Positions 1-11,511 of a stretch of 64,000 bases of DNA are shown here, in pieces. Made by a program: the position numbers and the translations under genes. The number at the start of each line of letters is the position of its first letter. The stretch's first letter is position 1. The stretch lies in the NCBI GenBank assembly GCA_030278955.1, contig JAOANR010000009.1:42761800-42825799 (forward strand), written 5' to 3'. Below the pieces are notes generated by a model. It was not told where the DNA came from, made no database searches, and saw only the letters and a program-made list of their open reading frames with translations. Source of the stretch: Hygrophila difformis. Its lineage: Eukaryota > Streptophyta > Magnoliopsida > Lamiales > Acanthaceae.

Positions 1-1928
1 GTGCAGTGGGTGGGTGGGAAGTGTTGTGCGTACGAAGATTCTAGGGCCTGATTAAATTTATCCTTTGGTATCTTGTTTAATTATTCATTCACATGTGCTT
101 ATTGATGAGTCCACTCAAGCAACTGAGCCTGAATGCCTTATTCCTTTTGTCTTTTCAGCAAAACTGGTATTGATGAGATAGGTTTACTATCTGATGGACC
201 CCTTGGGTTTTGCTCTTTTCATACAAGCATTTGTCTTCTTTGTATCCAGTTGTCTTGGTTGTCATTCTTCAATGAGCCCTTTTGTTGCTTTTCTTATGCT
301 TTTGGTGGTGATCTTCTATAAATTGTCTTTACTTCGACTTTGTGCAGTCTAGGAATACCGCTTGATCCAGGAATTTGAACCAGCAAAGCTACTGACCCGG
401 CGACATTACAATTAAGGTCTGTGGCGGCACCTGTTCTGCCCCTTTGAGTCAAAGCAGGCGCCAGGACACTACCTCTACAGTTTTTATGAGTTATGGTTTT
501 ATTTTGCTGCTTATTTTTTCTTACGTTTGTGTTGGTGTGTTATTGATGATGAGTGTGACCGTGTTATGACTGATTTGTTTATGCCCCCAGGGTTCATGCC
601 TGCAATGTGGTTTGGGGGATAATGTAAGCAATATTAATCTTTTGTAGTAATTGATATACTTGAAATGTAGTGTTTTTTAAAGCTTAAGCAAACTGGTATT
701 TTTAGATTGCTGAACTCTATTTGGTATTTTTAGATTGCTTTGTTGTGTGAAAATCTGGTGGAAGTCTGGTAGTAGCACTATGTCTTTTGCATTTATTCCA
801 ATCCAGCCTCCTCTGCATAGTTTGAGTTACTAATTCCATTTGTTACTGAATATTTGCTGCAATAGGGTTGGTAATTTGGGATTGCTCATTCATGTGATCT
901 CCTTCTAATTTCAGCGCGCACTTTTGGCTGTTTTCTTGCTCAACTTTGTGTTTTCTGATTGATGCAGAGGATACTTAACAAGAGAGAATGTGAAGTAAAA
1001 TTCGAGGTAAGCTTAACATGTTTGAATTCTTGTGAAGCAGCTTCGTATGTGCAAATTGATTTAATGTTGGGATTGATTTAGTGTTAGAATTCTTGTCCCC
1101 GGCGCTGCGAATCAGCGTGCTGCTGGCCAACATCGGCCGGCGATGCCACATTGCCCCCAACATAGCGTGGCGCCGCCCCTATGTCGTCGCCTCAGGGCCG
1201 GCTGGTCCTCCTCCTCCCGCCGCCACCCCAATTTCAACCTGCCAGGCCCCTTTGCCAAAACCCTTTTTCCTGGATTCTCCACTGTAGCGTCTCTCCTGTT
1301 TGCTCCGATTACCGATTGAGTTTTATGTTTGTTGAAATCCTTCTTCATTGTTGCATCTATTTTATTTGAAGTTTCATTTCAGGGTTTCATATCGAAGCTT
1401 GGGTGTATGGATTAAGTTGGAATTGTGAAAATTGGAGTCGTTGTTTGGCTAATTTTGTTCAAGCGTTTTAGGGTTTAAGTGCCTCAATTTTTTCCTCTAA
1501 AAAATTACCTACATGGAAAGAACTTATTATCATGTTGGACTTTCTCTCTTTTTATTTGATCTTTGTTTTGTATTATTGTTCTTGCTTTTGATGAATTGAC
1601 TTTTGATCTTGTTTGTGCTTCACATTCAGACTTTAATTTTGCCTAATAATTTGTGTTGGCTTTTCTACTTTAGATGAATATATCTACTCGGTGTTTTTTT
1701 TGCTTAGTCAAATTTTGTTTTCTTGGAGTGTTCTTTCCCGATGTTTTTGAACACTGATTTGTGTGTGATTATTTGGTCTGAACCATTTATATCTTCATGG
1801 AAACGTTTTTGGTGATTTAAATGCTTAGAAATGAAAATTGGGCTTCTTGTCATTGCGATGGTGGGAACAAGTGAAATAGAATAAATTCACCAATGATGTG
1901 TTTATAGACTGAACTTGGGAAAGAGTTT
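1..1928. other. Gene-poor flank, no gene recognised
   Basis: No protein family could be recognised. The stretch is AT-rich with one GC-rich patch at about 1088-1287, open in more than one frame and therefore not informative. A splice-bounded segment at 968-1006 (preceded by TTGATGCAG, followed by GTAAGC) could be a short exon of unknown origin, and 421-495 is open in one frame. The mix of isolated exon-like pieces resembles the neighbouring Helitron cargo, so this may be another such element whose ends I cannot find. Confidence 0.4.
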
Positions 1929-1930
1929 TA

Positions 1931-2190
1931 CTTCCTCCGTCTCACTATTTTTGTTACGGACCCACCCAGCACGTATGCCAATACACATTTTTAACGGTTA
2001 ATAACTTAAATTGTGTACCACGAAGAGTTATAAAAAGTTAATTGTCTAAAACTACAAGATTAGACGAATCTAACAAGATCTCATTTGACTATGTTTTTTC
2101 TTACATAGCTATTATAAAAATTCGAATCAAAGTTAAATAGTGAATAGTGCCAAAAAACCAAACGTAACAAAAACACCAAGACGGAGGTAG
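1931..2190. mobile_element. Stowaway-type MITE (Tc1/mariner)
   Basis: The 260-bp element begins CTTCCTCCGTCTCAC and ends with a near-perfect inverted copy (GACGGAGGTAG). The inverted repeats extend about 28 bp with a few mismatches and include TTTTTGTTACG at both ends. It is flanked by TA on each side (1929-1930 and 2191-2192), the Stowaway target duplication. The CTCCGTC terminal motif is typical of plant Stowaway MITEs. It has no coding capacity. Confidence 0.9.
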
Positions 2191-2512
2191 TATGAGTTAT
2201 GCTGCCTTTTTTTTTTTAGTTTCTAATTTCGTATCTGTTTACCTCTTCAGTGGAACAGTTGATTTCTTGCAAAAATGTTCTGTGGAGACAATGAAGTCAT
2301 AACTTATTGGCTTGTTCAGATTACAATAGCACACTGATAATATCTATATCTTATAAGAGGATTTCTCCAAAGGCTCCCAACATCCAATTTTATCGGGAAA
2401 AGTTTCCTGGCCCAGTGCTTTCTTCCATGGTTTAGAAGCCATTTCTCTATTTGAGGAAATGAAAGGGCAGGGTTGGTTCCCAATGATGTTGTATTCATTC
2501 GTTTGCTTTCAG

Positions 2513-3018
2513 CTTGCAGGCATTCTGGTTAGTGGATGAGGTAAGACAATACTTTGATTCCATGATTAGGGATTACGGAGTTGCACCTCGAATGGAACAT
2601 TATGGTTGTATGGTGGATCTATTTTGCAGGGCTGGCTTAGTTAAGGAAGCTATGGAATTCATAGACAAAATGCCTATAGCACCGAATCCCGTTATCTCGC
2701 AAACTTTAATAGCTGCCTGCCGTAATCAAGGTCAGCTCAATCTTGGTGAAAGGGTAACTAAAGAGCTCATTTTGAATGATCCGATGCAAGAGTCGAACTC
2801 TGTTCTACTCTCCGACATTTATGCAAAATCCATGGACGGGAAAAGAAGATCAAAGTGAGGGATACACTGGTGGAGAAGGGTATCAGAAAAGTTCCTGGAA
2901 GCACTGTGATTGAACCAGGTAGTGACTTTTATGAGTTTGTTGCAGGAGATAAATTCACAGCAAATATCCAAAGATATGTGAAATGGTAGATGAGTTGGAC
3001 AGGATAAGAGCATCATAG
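2513..3018 (+). pseudogene. PPR protein C-terminal fragment (broken)
   Basis: A fragment of a plant pentatricopeptide-repeat protein, the organellar RNA-binding family. The first 115 codons read a PPR repeat with the hallmark MEHYGCMVDLFCRAG, followed by E-domain-like sequence (LGERVTKEL, LLSDIYAK). The frame breaks near 2836 by an apparent 1-bp deletion, giving TGA at 2856-2858, while a shifted frame continues with KGIRKVPGST and FYEFVAGDK. A second 1-bp loss near 2960 moves the family-like reading to a third frame (CEMVDELDRIRAS), which ends at TAG 3016-3018. The upstream part of the gene is missing; the piece starts just after a CTTTCAG acceptor-like site. It is a Helitron-captured pseudogene; which PPR gene it came from is unknown. 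Confidence 0.8.
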
Positions 3019-4034
3019 GCAAAATCGGACATCCACCCATTCTCCACCGTGGTGGTCCCTATTCTTAAATCTTCATTCAACCCAACCTCTATCATCTAAC
3101 CCCACTGGTCTAAGCTTTTCCACAAGCTCTCAACACTCAGAGTTCCACCCTTTCCGTCTCTTCCTACAGAAAACTAGCAAGGTATGCATGTCACTTATAA
3201 ATCACTTGTGCAACTGTTCTATGCTGTTGCTTTTTTTCTTTTCAGATTTTGAGTCATATTTATACCTTTAGTTAGTTGTTGGTGCTAAGTTAAAACTAAT
3301 GATTTATTTGCTAGACTGTATATGCTCACTATATTATCTATTGCAGTACTCGGAAAAGCTCAAATAGATGACAAATAACGAGTATATTCGGACCTATCTT
3401 CTTCCTTCAAACTTCTCCGATACACCATTGTCTAATACTCAGATCTCGATGGAGCGTTCTGTACAGGTTTTCATATTCCTTGTGCAGCATTAGCACATTT
3501 AACTCCTAACATATACCCACATGGTTCATAAAACTCAAGGAACTATACTAATTTTGCACATCTGCATTAATTCATATTTATATCCCTATACGTCTGTACG
3601 CTGAATTAGTTATACAGGTAAAAACGTTTGGTTGATTGCTTTGTTGAGTCTTGTCCATCCATGTTTGATCTAAGTTCTCAGGGGGTTTTTGCTGGTGCCG
3701 ACCCAAGTACTTTTCTCCTTACTCTTTCCTTTTCGCTTCAGCTTTTGTTTTTAGAAAACTTCAGTTTCCATTTGAATTGACAAAATGGCATGTAACTCTT
3801 TCTTTACAGAATGTAAAGACATGATCACCACAGATGTGCATCAATTATTTTTGGCTTTCTATTATGGAGGTAGTCCATTTTTTCTCTTTTCACATTTAAT
3901 CGATAAATTAATCATGCAACTTCGTCTTCTTCTCCTTTACCCTTGAATATTACTATATGTCGATTGTTGGATTCGAAGTTATACTATTTTAGGTGTCATA
4001 TACCTACTGATGCTATTTATTTTTCGGCTTCTAG
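3019..4034. other. H1 interior without recognised gene
   Basis: AT-rich, intron-like. A splice-bounded segment 3347-3466 (after TTGCAG, before GTTTTC) has an open stretch beginning ATGACAAATAACGAG. I do not recognise it and it also contains a stop in the upstream part. Confidence 0.3.
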
Positions 4035-4324
4035 CTCAAGTGTTCAAGCTTCCAAGCTGCCCAATACTGGCTATAACACCAGCAAATTCAGATCTTGCAA
4101 ACTCTGTTGCACTTCAGATGGCTGGACTTGGTAATCCAGCGGGTAAATGTTGTTCTCTTATTATTTTCAGCCATGCTCAAGAATTTCCAAACACTTGCAC
4201 TCATTAGTGTAGTGCAGTTCTTATCCCCAGCCCCTGCCTTTTTTGTGTGGTGTACTTTTATTCAGCTACTCAGGCTTTTAGTCTTGTGCTGGAAGGTAAT
4301 AGAACAATTGGTGTTATTACCAAG
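4035..4324 (+). pseudogene. Dynamin-related GTPase fragment, two exons
   Basis: Two exons of a dynamin-related protein GTPase domain, closest in memory to plant DRP3/DRP5-type proteins that act in organelle fission. Exon 4035-4142 follows TTCTAG, ends before GTAAAT and encodes PILAITPANSDLANS, the segment leading to the G4 region. Exon 4296-4324 follows GGAAG, ends before GTGCAG and encodes NRTIGVITK, the start of the G4 TKxD motif. The phase across the intron joins correctly (G|GT, Gly). Everything before and after is missing, so no functional GTPase can be made. The intron shows capture of genomic DNA, not a retrocopy. Confidence 0.75.
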
Positions 4325-5666
4325 GTGCAGTTTTTGAAGTTTGCTTTAGGATGGATATCTTATTCGGTCTTTTAGAACTTATGATACAATTATGTTGTTA
4401 AAATTAAGCGGTTCATCATGCCACCTTCTAGACGTGACTTCAGATAAATATATGTTGTTTTTTAGCTTATGGAGTCTGACCTTCATCAAGTCATTATAGC
4501 TAATACTGACTTGACACATGAACATCACCATTCATTATAGCTACGTGGAATGAACATCTAATGGTTCTTATAAGTGGGTGAAATTACGTGACCTTGAGTC
4601 AGTTTTTCTGTCGGAAGGTATCATTTTGGTTTTCCCTTCCTTTTCCTTGAGGTTTCACTGTTTCTTTCGTATTTTGTTCAGCTTCGGGTGGATTACGAAT
4701 TTACTTTTTTTTTATGAATTCCACATTGATTGATGTTGTGGCGTATTTTTGTCAATTCCAGTTTTTCTGAAGTTTGTTTGGTTTAAGTTCTGTGGGACAT
4801 TGTCTATTTGTCCAAAATTATGCGAATTAGAAATGGCAATGAAGAGAAAACTGAAAATTTTAACTTTCTTGCTTATCAAGCAGAAAGACTTCTTATGACC
4901 TCCGTTCGTCGCTTTTTCTTTAAATTTCACTGTATTTTATTTCGCATGTATTATTACGTTGTTTGGCCATTGAACGAAACTTCCCTTGTTCAGCTGCGGC
5001 TTGGTGATCTTCCCGTTGCAATGGTGTTTTGAAGTTTTTGGATTTAAGACTAAATTGTTCAATTTCTTGTATTGTGGTCATTTTTGCCTTATTTGTTCGT
5101 TTGCTTACTTTACATGACTCCCGTTTATCTCGTTCTCCGGTTTAACCTTCAATTTTTAAATTTTAGGTTCGTCACTGGTTCTCCTGCAGGCTTGCCTGTG
5201 TTGCTGCTTCTCGTTGGAAAAGCTCTCCACATTGTTGGTAAGCCAAAGAAACGTTGATTCTATAACCAATACTTTGTTATATTCAAACATTTTTAGTTAA
5301 TTTCTTCACTAACGTAAGAGGTATCTTTTAAAATATTATTGTTGCACCGGCAATCAGATACATTTAATTGGGTATGCTCTGATTTTCGTGTTGTAATCCA
5401 AGCCCCCTAAGAAATTTCAGGGATTGAATTCCCTATAGCCCTTCCAGTCACGGCACCCTAGCGTCGTCGCACCGCCATGCATCACATCAAGTTTGCCAGC
5501 GGCTACGGATTCAAGCCACTAACGCTGGTATAAAGTGGTTTGAATTGGAATGCATATCGTCTGATAAGGTAAGTTCCACAAGACACCAAATTCTAAGCAG
5601 AATACCTAAGGCAGATCTGAATATTTAGTATTGCTTTCTGACTATTTACTTTATTTTGGGCCCAAG
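4325..5666. other. H1 interior without recognised gene
   Basis: Mostly AT-rich, intron-like sequence. Short open frames exist at 4808-5032 and 5072-5257 but show no family I know. The segment just after TTTTAG at 5166 up to GTAAG near 5236 could be a further exon of unknown origin. Confidence 0.3.
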
Positions 5667-5963
5667 GAATATGAAGGCAAACCACAGGTCAATTATGTGA
5701 AAGTGTTTGAACGTCCTGGCCTCAAGGAATTTCTTAAACAACTCAGTGAATTTGCTGATCTTGTGTTATTTACTGCTGGGCTTGAAGGTTTTTCTAATGT
5801 TTTACAACATGCATTTGTTTTCTCAGTTTGTAGCAGGAATTATGTGGACTAAAATAATGGATTATACTTGTGTTCTTTCAGGATATGCCACGCAACTTGT
5901 TGATAGAATAGACGCTGAAAAATGATTCTATCATCAGCTCTATCGAGCTTCTACCATTAGCAC
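5667..5963 (+). pseudogene. SCP/CTD-type phosphatase fragment with nonsense codon
   Basis: Two exons of a HAD-superfamily small C-terminal-domain phosphatase-like protein (plant SSP type). Exon 5667-5787 encodes VNYVKVFERPGLKEFLKQL and FADLVLFTAGLEG, containing the conserved TAG motif of this phosphatase fold. Exon 5882-5963 continues with YATQLVDRIDAEK and then a TGA at 5923-5925 where the family has Arg or Asn, followed in frame by residues resembling the next family block up to GTAAG. The upstream DxDxT catalytic exon is absent. It is therefore a truncated, nonsense-mutated captured fragment; the exon phase across the intron is preserved. Confidence 0.75.
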
Positions 5964-6787
5964 GTAAGTTTTCTGTTTGTTTTGTGGTCATCGTTCTTTC
6001 ATATTATTTCTTTTGGGTGGATAAAGTATACATGTTTCTTTTCTTGCTTCAACTGATGAATAAACGAAGGAGTATGTTATAATGTTTCTTTTCTGTGCAT
6101 CCTATTGGTTCATCCATTGAGAAAATTCTGCTAATAGCCAATTGAATCTTAGCACATGTGCATATTTATGTTGACAAATAGAATAAAAGTGGATTTAGGG
6201 CTTAGTCTAGATCGTCTGCACCAGAGGGTTCTTTAATGCGATTCAACTTTGATGGGGTCCCAATTGATCTTCCCTACTCCAAGCTTAATACAATGACCAT
6301 TCCTCAGGTAGGTTTTCATCAGGTCTCTACCGGAAAAAAGGAGAGTTTAAATTCTATAAATCTAACAATACATCTTCCTGACATGTAGAATCTGGATGTC
6401 CTCAACTCAATCTACTTGACAAATATCAGTGAGGTCAGCTTGAGAAGTTTGTCTCATGTACGCGCTACTCAGCACATCCTTCATCTTGTGCCAGATATTG
6501 CAGTAAGCTCTTCCATCGTCTCCCAACTCATCTATTCACAATAGGGAATAAGCCAATTCTCTTTCCTTTTATTGCAAAGTGCAGAATGTTATATTCTTGC
6601 ACCGACTTCCTTTGACTTTTTTATTTCTTTTTGCATAGACATATTAATCATTTTTACGATGTGTATGTGCTATAAAAATACTGTAGTTACACGAATGGAA
6701 TAATATGCTTTGATGGCCGTAAAGGGTGGATGACGATTTGGGACATCTGTATAGGATACACATCTTATTTTTCCTTCTCTATTTCAG

Positions 6788-8405
6788 TGGCTTCTCTGTT
6801 CCCTGTTTCTAATGGCTTCTCCTGGTTTTACAAATGTGTTTGCTGCATTGGTTTCTGTAGTCAACAACAAGTTCCCCGAAATTGGTGATCTGTTGTTGAG
6901 CAGAATTATATTGCAGTTTCGGAGGTCATACGAGCGAAATGATAAGGTTTAGCATTAGTATCTTATTTTGTTTTTCGATGACTGCATTTTTATGTTAATT
7001 CAGTTTAATGATATATTGGAATTTTTGGCAGCCTCAACTACTTGCTGCAGTTAAATTCATCGCGCACCTGGTGAACCAATAGGTCGTTCACGAGCTTATT
7101 GCACTTGAGCTACTGACTGTACTATTGGAAAAACCCACTGATGATCGTGTTGAATTGGCAGTAGGCTTTGTTACAGAGTGTGGATCCATTCTCCAGGACC
7201 TCATTCCTCGACATTTGCATGGTGAGGACAATATTCATGCTGGTTTTGCACTATTACTTTTCTTCTTATGGCACTTGTTGCATTTATAATTAGAGCTACG
7301 AGCATGTCATTTGATCTCTGGAAGTGTCCCTACATTGATGGTCTCTTGTTTTTCCTTACTTTGAGTACCTTTATATTTAATTTTGTTTTAACATTGAAGC
7401 TCTGTAGGAACCCTTTGATGTCATATGGGCTAATTTTCAGTATGATGCAGCTACGGATGCATTTGAACATCCCTCTGGGGCTCCTATCTCTGGTTGCCAT
7501 TGGGTATACTAGAATTTGACCTTCAATTTTCGTACATGCTGTTGAAGTACATGCATTCATAGATTACTACTTTGCACTTGAAGTTTGCATCGCTGGTAAC
7601 CGATTATTTTTTAAATGATGCTCGCTTCATCCACTATTAAGAGCACCTGTTCAATTTCAAGCATATCTGTAAATTTATTATTTTATATAATTATTTTTAA
7701 CTCTTAATTGTTTAAGTTGAGTTGTAATATTTTATTTGTTTAGACAAATAGACCTTTTATTTCCTACTAAAATTATTTATAACAATTAGTATGGGGACAC
7801 TTATTTTGTGATGCCCTAGACATAAATAAGGGGTGTTTAATATTTCAAATGAAGGGAGTATTTATGTGGATTTCTTGTTTGTGCCGTTTTGTGGTAGTGG
7901 ATGAGTAAACTTTGGAGCTTTGCTCTTTTTCAGTGCAAACCCAATTTTAAACACATTATTCGCCCTATTTTATGTAATCAATTTGAAACGTCATTCAATT
8001 ACTGATATGGTGTAGTTTATTTATTAAAACAAAAGGGTGCCAAAACTATTCACAATAATTAATTGCTGGATCGGCAATATATCTTGCATACATGTGTTTT
8101 TGCTGTGATTAATGGCCTTATTTAATCAATTTATCATATTACAATCTCATTGGTCAATAGAGTATCTTATTATTTTCATTTTTGCCTTGAGTAACTGTTA
8201 TCTTATTATTGTTCCTTTTCCTACTCTTCCAGATATCTTTAAGTCGGACTCCCAATATTTAGAAAATGAGCAGCGATATGAAGAATTGAAGAAGCAAATA
8301 CTGGATGAAGAATCTGAAGATGAAGCAGCAGATGAGGATGATGAAGAGTCTGAGGAAGAGGATGAAGAGGAGATGAAAATAAAAGATGAGACAAAGACAA
8401 ATTTG
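6788..8405 (+). pseudogene. CWC22: CWC22 splicing factor fragment (MIF4G region)
   Basis: Three exons match my memory of plant pre-mRNA-splicing factor CWC22, a spliceosome and exon-junction-complex assembly protein. Exon 6788-6946 encodes [20 protein letters not shown] and a [10 protein letters not shown] segment. Exon 7032-7221 encodes the MIF4G helices PQLLAAVKFIAHLVNQ, then TAG at 7080-7082 (Gln codon CAG changed to TAG), then ELIALELLTVLLEKPTDD. Exon 8233-8405 encodes the linker DIFKSDSQYLENEQRYEELK followed by a very acidic stretch and KIKDETKTNL. Exons expected between 7221 and 8233 are missing or replaced; 7391-7494 is open but unrecognised. N-terminal and MA3 regions are absent. Pseudogene by truncation and nonsense mutation. 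Confidence 0.85.
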
Positions 8406-8711
8406 GTGCGATTCTCAGACAGGCATTTTGCATATTTTTGTGAATATACTTCTATTTTTCATTGGTATAATCCAATCTTTTCAGCATGCGTTGATGCATG
8501 GAGTTTTTTTTTTTGGCCAGAGATTGAACACAATCTTTTGACCATGTTAGATACATTGTTTTAAATATCCTTGAAATTTCCAAAATTTTGACCGAAATTT
8601 TGGGTTCCGAAAGCTTTTTTGAACATAATAAGTATCATATAAGGAAACCATGTGCATTCACCTACAATTATTTCTTCTTTCTCCATGGGCATTTGTACGC
8701 TCTTAATACGC

Positions 8712-8738
8712 TGTGCATCGCACAACTAAAATTTCTAG
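8712..8738 (+). other. Helitron H1 3' terminus hairpin and CTAG
   Basis: Perfect 5-bp stem TGTGC/GCACA with an ATC loop at 8712-8724, then 10 bases, then the CTAG terminus with T following. This is the canonical Helitron 3' signal (hairpin plus CTRR-T). Confidence 0.85.
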
Positions 8739-9004
8739 TACTACTACAAGTGGACAAGTGAATAAAATTAGGGTAACAGTGTTATCTTCTATCCAGAGGC
8801 ATAAGAAAAAAACTTGTCATGTTCAATTGAATTATTGACTGTTAGATTACATATTCAATTGAAACTACGACCGTTGGATCAGATTTATCTTTATAGATCC
8901 GGCTTCCCAGGTTATCGAGTACTCTAAAATCCCTCCTTCGTCTCGCCCAGAGCTCTCGCCAACCCTACCCCGTCTTCATTGATCCATTCAATTTCTTTTT
9001 CCAT

Positions 9005-9900
9005 TGTAACACCTCGGATTTGATAACCCAGGCCGGGATGCCACCGCCACACCTCCCTAGCAAGACACGACTTCTTCGAGCTTGCTAAAGAGATGCAAGG
9101 CTATGGGTTTTCGAAAATAGTTTTAAAATCAAGTCCGGAATTGCTTAAAATAATAATAATACATCATCCACACGTGTAATAAAAATAATAAGTTGCAGCG
9201 GAAATTAAAATACAGGGCCGACATGGCCAAAACTCGGGTTAACAAGCCCGTATGCAAGTCATGTAAAACAAATAAGTAAATGCCCAAAGTGATCCCCCGA
9301 TGCATGGTCATGCTCCGTACTCTGTAATGGAAAAATGAACAATGGGTTTTATCAGTATATAAAATACTGAGTAAGTTAATCCCTAACAAAACAATTTCAG
9401 GGGTTACATGTGTTTAATTAAAATTACACTTTTCATGCGTTACGAAATTAATTTAAAATTCCTAGTTTACTTGCAGCGGAAAAACATGATTAATTTATTC
9501 ACGACGAGAATACATAATTTAAGGACTTAATTTAAAAGCGAAATTTTAAAAGCATAGTTTAAAAACGTAATTTAGAAGCATAATTTAAAAACATGGTAAA
9601 TAAGATTTAAGCATAATTAAACACTCACACAAGTCTTTTATATTTTATCCCGCAACTAAGAAGAGGACACCACACAAGGGAGATCACTAACGAGGCAATC
9701 TCAAAAATCATAATCAGTTAGCCGGCGAACCGGCGGCCGCAGCCATATTAGTATTGACTGCCGTTTTCGCTAGCCATGTATCTCGATTGCCATTTCGGCA
9801 AGCCGTGTGTATCTACTGTCAATTTGACAGGCATGTATATCAATTGTCATCTAACAGGCCTTTCAAGCGGTTTCACTGCCACTCGGGCAGGCCGTGTATT
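9005..9900 (-). repeat. Element A 3' LTR, first piece
   Basis: Starts TGTAACACCTCGG and aligns with 23144-24025. It stops at gtatt (9896-9900), the target duplicated by insertion of element B. It contains hairpin repeats at 9755-9896. Confidence 0.9.
9755..9896 (-). repeat. Hairpin repeat array in element A LTR (left copy)
   Basis: Tandem units of about 30 bp, each with a short inverted repeat: CTGCC/GGCTA (imperfect), TTGCC/GGCAA, CTGTC/GACAG, a decayed TTGT/ACAG, and CTGCC/GGCAG. The array is cut by element B and resumes at 19289 with CTGCC-GTTTT-GGCAG. Confidence 0.75.
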
Positions 9901-10947
9901 TGTAACACCCCAGTTTTTGATAACCCATGTCGGGGTGTCACCGCCACACCTCCCTAGTAAGACACGGTTTCTCCGGCTTACTAAAGAGATGCAAGGCTAG
10001 GTATTGCAGTATTTAAAACATTTAAAGCATTCAAAACAGCCCATACAATATAGTTCGAAAAGAATAATATCATAGCGCAGCGGAAATAATATTTAAGTAT
10101 AGTATTGCAGCGGAAAATGTAAATAGGGCCGACATGGCCAAAACACGGGTTAAACAGGCCCGTTCATAATGTAGTCTAATGTACGTAGTCTAATGTACGA
10201 ATTTAAAAACAAAATAATGTTTTCCTAAAAGATAAAGTTCCCATACATGAAGTGCTCATGTTCACTCTACATACTTTGTAAGAAAAGAAAATAAGGAGAA
10301 ATGGTTTGGTCAGCACAACTTGCTGAGTAAGTCAACACATGCATGATCATAGGATTTAAAAGCCATTAATTTAATAATTAAATAAAAGCATGATAATAGC
10401 ATAATATTCAATTTAATCTAATCAACTATCCAATTGCATAATTTATTCCAGAGCTCTATTTAACAACACATTTCGCATGATTTAAAATAATAGCCATAAT
10501 TTAAATAAAGCATTTAAATAATTTAATTGGACAACAAACATAATTTAATCTAATTTAATTTAATTTAGTATCCCCATTACATCCCAGATTTAGTATTTCA
10601 AGTATTTCACGATTGCATCAGCAATCTCAACAAGTTTAGCCGGTAGCCCGGCGGCCGCAACCGTATCAGCCATACCCAGTACCACTCCGGAGCCTCAGGA
10701 AACCCATGTGGATATTCTCGAGAGTGTAGGCTGTATATCTCATGCCATTTTGGCAATATCATATCTCAAGTTTAGCGCGCGGGGTCACCATCGTCCATTA
10801 AGGCACGAAGTGAATCGTTAGGGGGCACCCTGCAGAGCACTCACCCCCTAATTTTAATTTATCAAGTTTGTAAGGGGATTTAATTTCAAAAATCTGATCT
10901 CAATTATATTTATTTAAAAATAATATCTCAACTCATTTCAGCCCTAA

Positions 10948-11511
10948 GGGCACGTTTGGAACACTGTACTGTATTATGATGTATTGTATTATTTAATGCG
11001 TGTGTATTGTATTATGATGTATTGTATTAAATTAATGTTATACACAGTGTTTGGTGTTGATGTTGTATTACATCATCATGTATTAGATTTTAAAGAACTA
11101 AATAAAAAGAATTTTTTTCTAATTTATTAATAAATAATATACTTAAAATAAAATTATTTTAAAAATAATTAAACTAAAATAATTAATATAATAATAAATA
11201 ATTTATTAAAAATATTATTTAAATAATTAAATTAAAACAATTAATATATTAATAAATAATATATTATTATAATATCATAATATTTAATAGTTATGAGATG
11301 CATAAGGAAAAAAAGAAAAACAAACATAAATAAAAATAATACACCATAAACCCACCCTCCCACAAGATATTAAATAATACATCAAACCCCTCATTAAAAT
11401 AATACTTATACATGTCTTAAAACTCACCAAACTTAGGATAGTATTATTTTAGTACATAATGTTAATACTATACACCCTAATACATCCCAATACACCGTAC
11501 CAAACATACCC
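10948..11511. mobile_element. Tourist-like MITE (PIF/Harbinger)
   Basis: 564 bp flanked by TAA on both sides (10945-10947, 11512-11514). The ends are inverted copies: GGGCACGTTTGGAACACTGT at the left and, reverse-complemented, GGGTATGTTTGGTACGGTGT at the right. The matching place in the other LTR (about 17718) reads CCCTAAAGG without the insert. The interior is AT-rich and non-coding, with repeated GTATTGTATTATGATGTATT-like motifs near the left end. Confidence 0.88.

Larger units (their letters stand above)
2343..8738 (+). mobile_element. Helitron H1, gene-fragment-carrying
   Basis: The 5' end is TCTATATCTTATAAGAGG, preceded by A (2342), and aligns with the 5' end of H2 at 48408. The 3' end is CTAG (8735-8738) followed by T, preceded by a hairpin TGTGC-ATC-GCACA at 8712-8724. 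About 50 bp before this terminus align with the H2 3' end near 63150-63207. There is no target duplication, as expected for an insertion between A and T. Length 6396 bp; no Rep/helicase ORF, so non-autonomous. It holds pieces of at least four cellular genes in the + orientation with introns retained, meaning capture at DNA level. The 3' end is firm; the 5' end rests on similarity to H2. Confidence 0.75.

Noticed and set aside
1081..1348. Overlapping ORFs on both strands in a GC-rich patch
   Set aside because: Open in three frames at once, proline/arginine-rich, no family; not called a gene.
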